Shown piece after piece: positions 47,471 to 58,224 of a DNA stretch of 64,000 bases (within the stretch, counting starts at the first letter, position 1; every line of letters begins with the position of its first letter). Position numbers and translations under genes: made by a program. The notes beneath the pieces were generated by a model. The model was not told the DNA's origin and searched no databases. It saw only the letters and a list, made by a program, of their open reading frames with translations. The stretch lies in NCBI RefSeq assembly GCF_958979055.1, contig NC_084891.1, positions 23,934,001 through 23,998,000 of the forward strand, given 5' to 3'. Source of the stretch: Alnus glutinosa. Its lineage: Eukaryota; Streptophyta; Magnoliopsida; Fagales; Betulaceae.

Positions 47471-48285
47471 AGAAGTCAAATCTTTTCTTACTAAAAATGC
47501 CTGTCAGTTTTGAATATATTTCTTATAGGTTTAAAACTCAATTATGTGTGCAAAGTTCTAGGTTCTAAGGGTGTGTTGGCCCCCAAGCTAAAAATGGGTT
47601 TTTGAACTAAATTACGGAAAATATTGTGTTTGGGAGTGCCTTTGAAAAAAAATGACGGTTTGAAAACATGGTTTTTTTTTTTTTTTTTTTTTCACATTTT
47701 CAAACTATAGGCAAAGATGTGCGTTTTTAACAACACACGATTTTAGAAGTCAAACCGTGATTTTAAATGCTGAGTCGTGATTTTACTTGATTGTGTTTTT
47801 AAAAATGTTTTGTTATCCTTTATTTGGGAAATTTAATAATTTTATGTGTCTAAAAACTAATTTCAAAATGAAAAATCAATACATTATTTTCTTGAATTCT
47901 TCTGGGCAAAGAAAAAAAGAATAGCATTAGTTTTGACTGTTCTTAATTCTCTGCATTTTTATTTTTTATTTTTTATTTTTTATTTTTTATGAAATAAAGC
48001 CTGGAAGGCCCTGGATGTTCTTTTTCTGTATTTTTTTTATACAGTTTTTTTAAAAAATAAAAATCGTCCATTAAATCTTTATGGCCCACATGGGTGAAGG
48101 TTTAGATCCTGCGAACCTAATGATTGATTTTTTATTTTTATTTTCAAAGAAAAAAAGTATGAAAAATAAACAAAAGAAAGAGAAATAGAAATTCACCTGT
48201 TATGGTTACTGCCGTCACCCACTCGTGTATAGAATTTATTAGGCGTAAAAGAATAATAGTTTATCAATTCTTGTAGATAAGTGTT
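47471..48285. other. AT-rich intergenic DNA
   Basis: No gene is seen. It contains T-runs (47670-47692), an ATTTTTTATTTTTTATTTTT stretch (47959-47990) and a possible MITE end at 47570 (GGGTGTGTTGGCCCCCAA). Confidence 0.45.
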
Positions 48286-48335
48286 GCAAGTTTCATTACT
48301 TTTTTTTTTTTTTTTGAAAGGCAAGTTTCATTACT
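48286..48335. repeat. Minute poly(A)-tail insertion with 15-bp target duplication
   Basis: GCAAGTTTCATTACT occurs at 48286-48300 and 48321-48335. The 20 bases between are 15 T followed by GAAAG, that is CTTTC plus an A-tail on the minus strand. Confidence 0.72.
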
Positions 48336-48436
48336 TACGTGGCCTTTGAAAATCATGATGGAGGAACCCTTTGTGGTAATTGAAGATTGATGCACAACGA
48401 CGACCCTCTTTATTAAATTTTTTGTTATAATTAAAT

Positions 48437-48605
48437 GGGTAATAATATATGTCACCTGATGTCTTTTTTAAAATTGATGAGACTTTTAAAATTATTTTTG
48501 AATTTATGATAAATTAAAACTGAATTTTAAATTTTTGAAATAATTGAAATTTTAAAAGTCACATTAATTTTGAGAGAATATAGAGTGACATGTAGAATTA
48601 CTCGT
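48437..48605. mobile_element. Palindromic MITE, AAAATTGATGTG family (copy 1)
   Basis: The left half (GGGTAATAATATATGTCACC...TTAAAATTGATGAGACTTTT) matches the reverse of the right half (GAGTAATTCTACATGTCACTC...AAAATTAATGTGACTTTT). It shares its core with copies near 50610, 53414 and 58225. Confidence 0.6.
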
Positions 48606-48635
48606 ATTAAATCACTGGTTCTTTTAAAAGATTAA

Positions 48636-48981
48636 AGGAGAAACTACATTCCCCTCAAGCTATCATTCAATTTATAATATTTTTCAATTTTTTAATTTAG
48701 TTAACGTACCCTACTGATGATTTACTATTGGGTTGCAATGTCTCAATTCTGTAACCTAAAATGACAAAAATACCCTGCATAAGACCAAAAAAAAATCAGT
48801 AAAAACAAAACATAAAATATCACTTTTTTGTTTTTTATGTAGGATATTTTTGTGATTTTGGTGAAAAAGGGGAGACATTCCAACCTAATAGTAGATTAGT
48901 ATAGTACATTAACCAAATTCAAAGATTTGGTAGGCATTGAAAATTAGGCGGTTGATTGATGGGATACACATAGTTTCCTCA
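48636..48981. mobile_element. MITE with long diverged inverted arms
   Basis: The left arm GGAGAAACTACATTCCCCTCAAG...TTTAGTTAACGTACC...TACTATTGGGTTGCAATGTCT matches the reverse complement of about 48860-48980 (GAGGAAACTATGTGTATCCC...TTGGTTAATGTAC...CTACTATTAGGTTGGAATGTCT). There is no ORF. Confidence 0.6.
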
Positions 48982-50609
48982 AGATTAAACTAGCAAAAAA
49001 AGGTGAATTTAATTATTTAATTAGTATTTTGACCCTTGATTTCAAGTGTGGATTCAAATCTCTTTTTAAAAAGTAAAACTCAACATAAGATTCAAATTCA
49101 GGATTTTTTTAAAAAAGAAATATTATGTTAAATCATCCATTTCCTTAAAAATTGAAAAAAAAGAAAGAAAAGAAATATATATATATATATTAACAATTAT
49201 TATATAGAGAGAGGTATGAGCATGTAGCTTACGTTAATCCTTAGTTAAGATGATTGATTGGTGCGAGCATTTACACGTAAAATCTAAGGGAGGAGGAGTT
49301 GGGTGGTAGGGTCCACAGCAGACGCGGCGGTGCGAATGGGATGTGAAGACTTGAGTGGGGCGTCCTTTTCATAAATGTCAGCTTTCGTCATACATACACG
49401 TGGAGATGCCGTGGGACCCATTACCGGTGGACGAGAACTGCGTCTTTTACAAACGCCGCCCATTTTCGGGGTCCTTGTATTCCTTCCCATTTCAAATCCG
49501 AATCCTCGTGGGTCGGGTCCCCATTTCAGGCGCGCACGTACGCACGCATGCTTACGGTGTTCCCTTCTACATTTCCCTGCTTGGCTACAATACAAAGAGC
49601 ATCTGATCAGCATCACTCCAAAAAGCACCTCAACTTTATAGAAGCGTTTCTTTGGAGTGCCGTGATTGAATTGAAGATCCTTTTCCACTTTTTTAGTGAG
49701 CAGGAATTAGGGTTTATTCAAATTCATAATAATTAAAAAAAAAAAAAAAAAACAATAAAAAATTCCATGACGTAAAAAAAAATAGTTTTAAGGGGTCCAA
49801 TTCATTAAAAAATAAAAAATTAGAAATAAAAATATTTAAAATTTGTTTAAGGGGTAGTGCCCCCAAAGTCAACAGTAGTTCTGTCATGCATGACATCAAT
49901 ACCAATTTGCGCATATAGGATATCATGTGTTAAATATTAAGTTGTAAATTTCAAATTACTTTTAAAAAAAAAAAAATACAATGTAAAATTTCCTAAAAAA
50001 AATAAACAACCATGCCAATATTGTTATTCCATTATGGTTAAGATAAGTCTTGATGACAGTATAGACAATATATACTTTGAAAAATTATTGTTCTTTTTTC
50101 TTTTTGATGTATTCATGATAATGAAGTTATTAATTGAATTATTTTTGGAAAGGAAGTTATTAAGGAAATCGGGTCACAAACCCACTGTATTTTTTACTAT
50201 TTTGACTTTAAAACTTCAATTTTCAATTTGATAGATTTAAGATGTGAGTTTAAACACATTCTAAATTCGAGACCCGTCAACATAAAAACATAATTATGCT
50301 CGTCGGATAAAAATTAAAAAAGAACAGAAAAAAGTGGTTAGGTTGCGTCACCCAACCTAGACATGCATGGCGACGGTTATGGTTAGTATGACCGAACGAT
50401 GGCAGAAAATGGCCAGCAACTTTCTACGGCATTCATATTTTTGACACGTTTTCTTATATTCTAAAAAGATGAGATGCCTTTTTCGATGTACTCGAAGCAA
50501 CAAAATTGTTTTGTTGTTTTTTGTCTTGGGATGGAATAAATTGCGAAAACCCAATAATTGTATAAATGTGCCAAAACACGTTTAGGAAATATTATATATA
50601 GTACCTAAA
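48982..50609. other. Intergenic; GC-richer patch at 49290-49620
   Basis: No gene is recognised. The GC-rich patch contains overlapping open stretches on both strands without protein-like content. It includes CACGTGG and GGGTCGGGTCCCC motifs and may be a promoter remnant or decayed element. The rest is AT-rich, with A-runs. Confidence 0.4.
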
Positions 50610-50802
50610 AAGGAACAATACTAATTAAAAGGAAGACTTATGTCTTTCTTAAACCCTCTTAAAATTGATGTTGCTTCTAAAATCACCATTAGATGTGTGA
50701 TAGATCATTTTAAAAATTTTGATTCAATGATGATTTTAAAAGCCACATCAATTTTGAAATGATTAAAATAAGACATAGGTACTCCTTATAGCATTACTCC
50801 TT
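50610..50802. mobile_element. Palindromic MITE, AAAATTGATGTG family (copy 2)
   Basis: The left half AAGGAACAATACTAATTAAAAGGA...CTTAAAATTGATGTTGCTTCTAAAATCA matches the reverse of the right half AAGGAGTAATGCTATAAGGA...TCAAAATTGATGTGGCTTTTAAAATCA. It is the best-preserved member of the family here. Confidence 0.65.
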
Positions 50803-51597
50803 AGAAAGAGCCGGTTATATCTAAATAATTATGTTGGATTTCTTTCTTTTAAATTTCCAACAAATTAAACTCAAAGATGTAGGTGTTTTATATCTAAATA
50901 ATATCATTGATATTTTCAATCATGATCGATCTCTAATAATATTGTGATTTTGTATAATGATGTCTAACATATCTTATTTGTGCCATTGTAATTATATGGG
51001 TATTTATTTTAAAGTGAATAAAAAATATATAATTAACCACTTTTTGAAACATTTTGTGCGTCATGGATGTAAGCCATGCCATCAATAAGAAAACCAAATT
51101 ATTCTTTGTGTTCTATCTTCCCAACTCATCTCTCTTATTCCATCTTGATCGATGTAAATGATAATCTTTGCATTTTCATGTCAAATCTATTTTCTCTCAT
51201 CCTAACGTATCTAACAAGAACCAATCAAGTCCTTTGTTAATGTCATAAATAAATATTTTCCTCACATAACAATAACAATAACAATATCTTATTTGTAAAT
51301 AAGATGTATTGTAATACAATATATTCAAGCAATTCAATAAAAATATCATGTAAAAAAAAATAAAAAAAATATAGTCCTATTAGGCATTAATTACTTGCAA
51401 CCAACTTAAATATCTTGTTTCCTTTCATTTTCTCTTCTCCCAAAAATACTCATCCACATGTACTTTAATTTCATTTTTTGTTTTTATTTTAACAAGGTAT
51501 TACTTATGGTAAATGTAGGTCTCTAAGGCTTACCACTTAAAACCCTCTTGTCTTCCTTTTTTTCTTTTTTCTTCTCCAAAATCCTCTTATGCTATTT
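50803..51597. other. AT-rich intergenic DNA
   Basis: No gene, RNA or recognisable element is seen. Confidence 0.5.
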
Positions 51598-51856
51598 TGT
51601 AACGACCCACCCCCCAATTACACAATATTGTCCGTTTTTGGCTCCCCAAATCAGACTTTTCAGGAGGTCACCCATCCTGGGATTGCTCTCGCAGAAGCAC
51701 GCTTAACTGCGGAGTTCTGATAGGTTCATAATCATCACGGCTTTAAAACGCGTTGTGTTATAAATGATGTATTTATACATATAAGCACATGCATCCTCAT
51801 TCCCAGGCGATGTGGTCACATTATTTTATTTTATAATTCAACATAGTATCATAACC
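51598..51856 (+). mobile_element. Cassandra TRIM: single LTR plus primer-binding site
   Basis: The LTR runs from TGTAACGACCC (51598) to ...ATTCAACA (51843), about 246 bp, with TG...CA ends. It is followed at 51844 by TAGTATCATAACC, close to the tRNA-Met primer-binding site TGGTATCAGAGCC. Inside, on the minus strand, is a 5S rRNA-derived block, which defines the Cassandra family of terminal-repeat retrotransposons in miniature. No second LTR was found downstream, so the element is truncated after the PBS. Confidence 0.82.
51661..51720 (-). other. 5S rRNA-derived segment of the Cassandra LTR
   Basis: The minus strand reads TCAGAACTCCGCAGTTAAGC then GTGCTTCTGCGAGAG, and GGATGGGTGACCTCCTG at the other end. 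The Pol III A-box (AGTTAAGCGTGCTT) and C-box (GGATGGGTGACCTCCTG) of 5S rRNA are both kept, with the intermediate element changed. It lacks a normal 5S 5' third, so it is not a genuine 5S gene. The retained internal promoter could still support Pol III transcription. Confidence 0.85.
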
Positions 51857-53413
51857 ACTTCCTTGTGACCTATTTTTCTGTTACCCATCATATATATAAT
51901 ACCCCGAACAAACACGTGACAATTCTCATTTACAAATAACCGGTTCAAGCATTTGTATATATGTATTATCTTTTTAAATATGTTTGGGCGCGTGTGTATG
52001 ACCTATTTTTCTTTTTTAAATGTGACAAATCTCATTTTTATGTATAAATATATTACCTTATATACAAAAGTAGAAGATAGTGTTAATAAAACACCCAATT
52101 GAGTCTTAAGGCGTTAAAATGCTTGATTCAAGGACATAAAAAATTTAGGGTTTCCAAGTTTTACGTGCAACGTTCGACTAGTGCTTAGTATTAGGTAATG
52201 AAATTTTTGGGAAAGTTGTTCTAAATATTGAGGATAAGCATTCGATTGGTTACATTGTGCATGCGACTATCATACGTCCAAATTTAAAGGAAACATATGG
52301 AGGTCTTATATAAGCTTAAGGAAACCCTAGGGTAGCCATTTTGGTTCTCATTACAGCAACCCTAGAGAGAGAAAATGAGAGAATGAGAGAGGCTTTTCCT
52401 TGGGATTTTGTGTCCTTAGAACAAAGAGCTCTCACCTTTGAGGTAAGAAACCTTGATTTAGTCTTGATTTATGTGTTATGTTTCATACTAGAGCCCTAAT
52501 TTTGGTAGTAGTATGTATGCGTGCTTGTATTTTCTTAATATCACTAAATGTCGGGTCCTTTAGGTAGATATATTGGGCCTTTGCATGAAAGGTCAAAACT
52601 TTGAGGAATAGCCTCTGTTTTGACCTTAGGTCAATGTTTAAACACTTAACTTTCAACACATATAAAACATTCATAGGTTGTTTAACAATAGGAGATAGCA
52701 GAAATGAGAAGAAAGTTGTGTTCTTGATAGGTAAGTTGTAACCTTGGTTGTTTTCAACGTTGCTTCATGCGTTAGGACCACCTCAAAGGGTTGTGGAACC
52801 TCTTGGAGTGAAGGGAGAGTGGTAGATCAGATTCTTGTTAAATAAAAAGTGGGAAAAACACATTCTGAGACAAAAATGTCCACATGGTGTCAAGCACCAT
52901 TCCAACGGCGCAGACTGTTCCAACGACACTCAAGGAATGTTCGAACGTTTTTATGGTAGAATGTGTAAATCAAGTTTTAAGCATAGATTCGGATTTTTGC
53001 TTAGAGTCTTGTCTAATATTAAAGTGTAATGCAGAGTAATGAGCTAGTATCTTCACAAGAAGCTCACGTGAGAATTTTAGCTCTCGAGATAAGCAATCGT
53101 CTATGAAAATACCAAAATAAATTATCATCAAGCATGAATTTTTCACCTAGAAATTGTGCATTTTTTTTTTTTACGTGCATGCTTCTCTTGAAAATATGTC
53201 ATGAGCTCAAATATTTTATAAATGTTGACATGAAAAAGCATTGATATTTATTGTGATACTCATGAAATAAATTATGTTCCCAATTAGAATTATAATGTTG
53301 TGTGACGTACCACCATTGAAAAAAGAAGTGAAGAATATAAGGTGCGTGTACACTAATATCCACGTTTATTTTTATAAATAGTTACCTTGGATCCAATGGC
53401 TAAGACTTACCAA
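51857..53413. other. Intergenic, unassigned
   Basis: No gene is recognised. Around 52320-52460 the sequence (AACCCTAGAGAGAGAAAATG, then GCTCTCACCTTTGAGGTAAG) resembles a gene leader with a donor-like site, but no downstream exon was found. Confidence 0.35.
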
Positions 53414-53600
53414 TGAGTAATTCTAAATGTCAATCAAATATCCATTAATTAAGTATCCATTAAATAATAAGGTAGTTTTTAAAATAACAATTTGATCAAA
53501 TTTTCATTTGTTCAATCACACGCTCAATGATGATTTTAAAAACCACATCATTATTTGATAGACACTTGATAGACATTTGATTGACATTTAAAATTACTCG
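53414..53600. mobile_element. Palindromic MITE, related to the AAAATTGATGTG family (copy 3)
   Basis: The left end GAGTAATTCTAAATGTCAAT and the reversed right end GAGTAATTTTAAATGTCAAT are nearly identical. The interior contains GATGATTTTAAAAACCACATC, the family core in the other orientation. Confidence 0.65.
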
Positions 53601-53639
53601 TAACCAACATTGCCATATCATTTTGTGTTCTATAAATAG

Positions 53640-53681
53640 AATCTATTGGCTCTTGAAAAAAAAAAAAAAAAAATCTATTGG
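53640..53681 (+). repeat. Minute poly(A) insertion with 10-bp target duplication
   Basis: AATCTATTGG occurs at 53640-53649 and 53672-53681. The 22 bases between are CTCTTG followed by an A-run. Confidence 0.6.
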
Positions 53682-53790
53682 AATACATAAAAATGTAGTC
53701 TTATGAAACATTATCCATTCTATAAAATGGAGCCACCTAAATCTCTTGTTTTCTGCTTTGTTTCTTCTATTTTGTTTTATTTTATAATTT

Positions 53791-53843
53791 AAAATCCATG
53801 ATAAAAATCGTTTCAAAAAAAAAAAAAATCCATGATAAAAATC
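53791..53843 (+). repeat. Minute poly(A) insertion with 19-bp target duplication
   Basis: AAAATCCATGATAAAAATC occurs at 53791-53809 and 53825-53843. The 15 bases between are GTTTC followed by an A-run. Confidence 0.72.
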
Positions 53844-54204
53844 ACATGGCTAAAATTAATTGAACCATTTGCGCAATCTTAGCCGGGACCACCGGCTTAT
53901 CTCGCCTCAGGTGCCCCCAATGCCCCCAAGTGGACATGTACGGCCCGCACAAATCCATGCAAGCAGACAACGCTACTTATAAAACGACAACGTCAGACGT
54001 CATAATTTTCAACAAACCCAAAAACTCATAAAACAACAAACATTCCCGTGAAACTTGTCCAAAAACTCGCCGGAGAACTTTCCGGCACATGAAGCTAAAA
54101 GGTTCTTATTACCAGTATTATTTCTCTCTTACATCGTCTCTCAGTCACCTCTAAACCGCAGGGTTTCATCGGAGACAAAAACTTTCTCTATACCTAACTC
54201 TCTC
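53844..54204. other. 3' flank of the LBD gene
   Basis: This holds the presumed 3' UTR of the minus-strand LBD gene and spacer. The plus-strand open stretch starting near 54055 lies mostly opposite LBD exon 2 and is a shadow. Confidence 0.5.
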
Positions 54205-54948
54205 TCACACAAACAAATTAAGAAGCTTCCGATCGTTGCCAGAACTCCCAAAGCTCGTCATCATGGACTCCTCGGAATTCGACGACATCTTCACATCCTT
54301 CGACCGTTTGACTCTCTGACAGTCACTCCATGGGCCGGGTCTCAGGGCAGAACGGATCTCGTTGGAGAACTTAGGCGCCAGTGAGAGAGTGAGAAGATCG
54401 GACGGCTGATTTTCATGCATGGACGGAGCGGATGGACAGGAGAGATTTTTCACCGCAGATTCGTCGGTACCGAATGCGCTAGTATTCTCCACCAAAGGCG
54501 TCAGAGAACCACCGGCGAGCGCCGTCTCCACCGCCTGCTGGCACACGTGCCACTTGCCACGTGATAGAAGTCCCACCGCACCGTCCACCGGGTTCACCGT
54601 ACGCCCACACGCTTCATACAGCAAGGACTGGAGCATAGCTGAAGATTTAAAACACAAAATTAAAGACCAAAGTTAACCAAAATTGTGTAACGTACACGCT
54701 ATTTCTTTTCTTTTTCCAAGGGAGAAAAAGTCAGGTCATGAGAGAGAATAGTAATAATACCCACCGGGCCTCTGGGATTCGGGGACGGCGGAGACGAACG
54801 AAATGAGGTCGCTCCGGCCAAAGAACCTGGCGAGCAATAGGACCGCGTTGCCTTGGGCTTTCGGAGAGTCGATCCACTGCAGGCACGATCTGAGAACGCA
54901 CTCCTCGCCACACCCCTTTCGCAGCACTCGACAGCCGTTGCAGCTCAT
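54205..54948 (-). CDS. Class II LOB-domain transcription factor, LBD37/38/39 type (205 aa, 2 exons)
   Basis: On the minus strand, exon 1 is 54948-54765 and exon 2 is 54638-54205. They join after ...VPESQRP at the conserved Ala (phase 1; GT-AG). The LOB domain opens MSCNGCRVLRKGCGEEC, with the CX2CX6CX3C cysteines at residues 3, 6, 13 and 17. The GAS block follows (ARFFGRSDLISFVSAVPESQ, then LLYEACGRTVNPVDGAVGLL, KWHVCQQAVETAL). The leucine zipper of class I is absent, so this is class II. The C-terminus carries KRSKD, SNSEESMMTS and the terminal KLLNLFV shared with LBD37-39. In Arabidopsis, LBD37/38/39 are nitrate-induced nuclear repressors of anthocyanin and nitrogen-uptake genes; the same role here is inference. 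Some GAS-block residues differ from the usual VFVAKFFGRAGLMSF. The gene is intact, and the start is the family's MSCNGC. Confidence 0.94.
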
Positions 54949-55610
54949 TCTGACCGATTAGTCGTGACGATCAAGCAAGCGGGCGAGAGTGCGGAATTAA
55001 GCATTAAATAAATAGAAGAAAGGAGGAGAGAGAGAGAGAGTACTGGTGTTCGTGCGTTGGTTGAGTTAAAAACAAACTATGGTCGAGTTAAAAGGTAGTT
55101 TGACGAAGGACTTTTGTTTTGTGTACGGTGGGGTGGGCATTGGGGTGTGGCGGGGCCCGCGGGGGTGGGGTTGTCGAGGTCGAGGTCGAGGGTAATCTTC
55201 CAAACTCTGGGCAAGAGCGGCTCCGTGTTTCCGCAATTTCTTTCATGTGCATCTAATCGTTGGATCTCAGCCATGGTAATAGATATTGAACGAACTCACA
55301 CCGTTGGATTTCTTCTTTCTTTCTTTATTATTATTTTGCTTCTGATAATTTTGTGTAGCAACTGGGAGCAGGGTGAAGATTCCCAAGTCCCATAAAGTGG
55401 ACAGTGGAGCCCCACTGGATTGCTTGTTTTCCACCGTCCATGAAAAAATCGATGGGACTTTCTGTAAAATCTCTCGAGTAGGAGGCAGGTGAGCTGTAAG
55501 AAGCAAATCTATTGGAGTTTAGCAGCAGCCCTATGACATGCCTTCCTATGAAGAGATGATGTTTACGCCTTATTGGTGTAGTGTCCTCACTGTCCCACTT
55601 TGATGTTACT

Positions 55611-55648
<38 letters not shown>

Positions 55649-57084
55649 ATATTTTAGTCATTTTTTATTCATTAAAGAAAAATGCTTTTGTGATTCTAAT
55701 TCTAATTGTATAATCAGTCTGATCTACACTCTACAGGACCTATGTGGAAATTGAGTAGCTAAATGACAAATTTGATGTGTAGAATAAGGAGAGAAAATGG
55801 ACATTGTAATTACTCTCTTACTTACTGAAAACAAAGGAAGATTGAAAAGAAATTTAATAACATCTCTGGCAAGGTAAAAAGATATTTTTAAGATAAATAA
55901 AAAGCCACTTATAGCATGATTTGTATATTTGAATCATTTCAAAGTAAAATAATTTCCGGGCCGCTTAATTTTTACTCGCACATTTCTCTATTTTTCTCTC
56001 TAGTAATGTTATTCTTTACACTTGTTTATTATATTTATTTTATATTGACTAACGCGAGGTGTTTAAGTGGCTTTCTATATCAATTGCTAAAAAAAAAAAA
56101 AAAAGTGTTTTAAAAACACTCTACGTCAACCGGAATAAATGAATATGATAAAAGCATCATTAGTACTCTTGGTGCCATTCCAAGCTAAATTATACATTTT
56201 CTGTGAAAATATTATTTTTCATAAATAGCTTTAAACTTAATTTGGACTTCTTTCGGCCTAATTTAAATATCTGATTTTACCTTTAAGAGACTATTGAAAA
56301 CAATTTGTCATTCTTTTCAAGAGTAAAAACCATAATCTTATATTAATTAATTATCATGTTATTTAGAATCAGGATATATACTTGGTTTGAAAGACAATTT
56401 ACCAATTCAAGGAGGGCTCAATATTAATTTTGATTTGGGAAAGAATATTTGATTGGTTCGGAGGAGGCATTTACCTTAAAATATGATTTTTCGTTTTTGA
56501 CCGGGTATTATTCCTCGGGTAAGGTATTGTCGGATCCAGAGGTGAGAGACGCGGCGAAACGAATGGGATTGGAAGCCATCTGCCATATCTTTTTGTTTGT
56601 GGTGTGCGTCCTTGTCCAATTTTATTTCAACTTTATATTATTATATTATTTAATATTCTCCATAGCTTTTCCCTAAAGAAATTAATAAAATTGGTGGAGG
56701 ATGCCGTGGAACCTACTTCCATAGGAGGAGGGGTGGCTGACGTGCACCGCACATATTTCGTTTCCATATATAATTAATTTATAATTAAAGACATAAAAAT
56801 AGGTGGGACCCGCCTCTCTTATCCATTTGTTCCATTCACTCACTGCCCTCCCACTCCCAGTCCCCAGCTAGCAACTGCATGCGGGTACTCCTCTTCGGTA
56901 CAACACCTGGTCAGCTATTCCATGCGGATAACGACGCTAAAGAATCAGGACTCACTGACTGCTGCGCCGCTGATACAGCCACGTGTACTGCTTCTACACC
57001 TAGTAACGTAGGCGGAGTTAGTGGGGACCAAGATGGGACAAACGATATGTAACCACTAAAAATGGTAATTCTAAACATTATAAT
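54949..57084. other. LBD promoter and intergenic DNA
   Basis: The first 300 bases are the LBD 5' UTR and promoter, with a GA-run at 55027-55041 and a very G-rich stretch at 55126-55190. Then follow a TA microsatellite (55612-55645) and unassigned AT-rich DNA. The stretch at 56440-56700 has open reading but no recognised family. Confidence 0.45.
55612..55645. repeat. (TA)n microsatellite
   Basis: About 34 bases of alternating TA. Confidence 0.85.
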
Positions 57085-58219
57085 TAGGATTGACAATTTT
57101 TGACACGATCCGCAAATCTGACACAAATACGACATGAAAAAACTGGGTTTGAATTTATTATTATCGGGTTCGGATCATAATCGGGTCAATCCGTTTATAA
57201 TAGTGTTTCGCGGGTTGACCCGCGAAACACAATTATGACACGAATCCTTCAAAAAGAAATAAAAAATTAGTAATTCAGAATTTCAAATCAGATTTCTCAC
57301 ACCGCACTCCTTTTGGCCATTTTCAGTGTTTTCATCACCACACCTACAGACTACAGAGTACAGCCCCATCTCAAAACCACAATCTCCACCACGCTTCTCT
57401 TGTTTCTCATCTCCAATGCTCCACCCAGAAATGGCCTCCTCCTTGTCCCTCTCCCAGTTGTTCTCCAACTTCTCCTCCCTGCCCCACCAAAGTTACCAAA
57501 CTTCCAGCCCTCTTAACCCACGCAACCCAAAACCCCTTTCACCTACGCACAGGCGGCACGACACCCAGTACCGCGAACAGCAAACCCATCTCCATCAAAG
57601 CCCTCTCCGCTCCAATCTTCACGCAAGACGACCTCAAGAAGCTCGCCGCCGACAAGGCCGTGTGACTACGTCAAGCCCGGCATGGTCCTCGACCTCGGCT
57701 CCGGATCCACCACCGCCTTTGTCGTCGCCAAGCTCGGCCACCTCCTCCAAACCGGTCAGCTATCCAACATCGTTGGAATTCCCACCTCAAAACGCATCGA
57801 GGAGCAAGCCCTCCAACTGGGTATCCCTCTCTCGGTCCTCGACGACCACCTGCGCCTTCACCGGTGTGAGAGATTATTTGCCATCAGTGTTCCTACCCAG
57901 ACAATCTGCAAGACTCCAAGGACCAGATGACCCAATTGCATCTCCTACAGAGCCTTACAAGCCGTGGGTGATGATGGGTCTGGGGTCATGACCACAAGAA
58001 ACAAGATCCACCAGAAGTTCAGAACGGGTCTCCAAATAACACTGAGTTCAATCGTGTTTAAGTGGGTCGGGTTCGTGTTACCCAGTTCACAATCGAGTTG
58101 TGTGTTCTGATCCGATTAATAATCGGGTCGGGTTCGTGTTGAACCCGTATATGTAATCGGGTCAGCCAGGTCGGCATGAACCCGACCCGCTAACCCGAAT
58201 TGTCAACCCTAATTATATT
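57077..58219. mobile_element. hAT-like transposon carrying captured gene DNA
   Basis: The left terminus TAGGATTGACAATT (57085) and the right terminus AATTGTCAACCCTA (ending 58211) are inverted copies with one difference. The flanking 8-mers ATTATAAT (57077-57084) and ATTATATT (58212-58219) match 7 of 8, the duplication length of hAT elements. Subterminal DNA on both sides is rich in GGGTCGGGTT / AACCCGACCC and TAATCGGGT motifs in inverted arrangement (57160-57235 and 58060-58195). There is no transposase. The middle holds a ribose-5-phosphate isomerase gene fragment (see next entry) followed by unrelated DNA, making a Pack-type element of 1127 bp. Confidence 0.75.
57431..57863 (+). pseudogene. 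Ribose-5-phosphate isomerase (chloroplast type) 5' fragment
   Basis: The piece begins MASSLSLSQLFSNFSSLPHQ, a chloroplast-transit-like leader. In shifted frames it continues FTQDDLKKLAADKAV, then YVKPGMVLDLGSGSTTAFVV, LGHLLQTGQLSNIVGIPTSK and RIEEQALQLGIPLSVLDDH. These are the N-terminal landmarks of plastid ribose-5-phosphate isomerase A (Calvin cycle and pentose phosphate pathway). The frame is broken at least twice, including a single extra T near 57664 that creates a stop. Homology ends after DDHLRL (about 57863), before the catalytic DGADEVD region. It is a captured, dead gene piece inside the hAT-like element, fused to unidentified sequence (57864-58040). Confidence 0.85.
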
Positions 58220-58224
58220 CATGT

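Noticed and set aside
49284..49688. 134-codon open frame and overlapping frames in a GC-rich patch
   Set aside because: No recognisable motif, both strands are equally open, and no splice partners were found. Treated as unassigned spacer.
51661..51770. 5S ribosomal RNA gene
   Set aside because: Only the internal control region is conserved and the 5' third is missing. Its position inside a TG...CA LTR with a primer-binding site identifies Cassandra.
54055..54384. Plus-strand open frame of 109 codons
   Set aside because: It is antisense to LBD exon 2 and has no protein character of its own.
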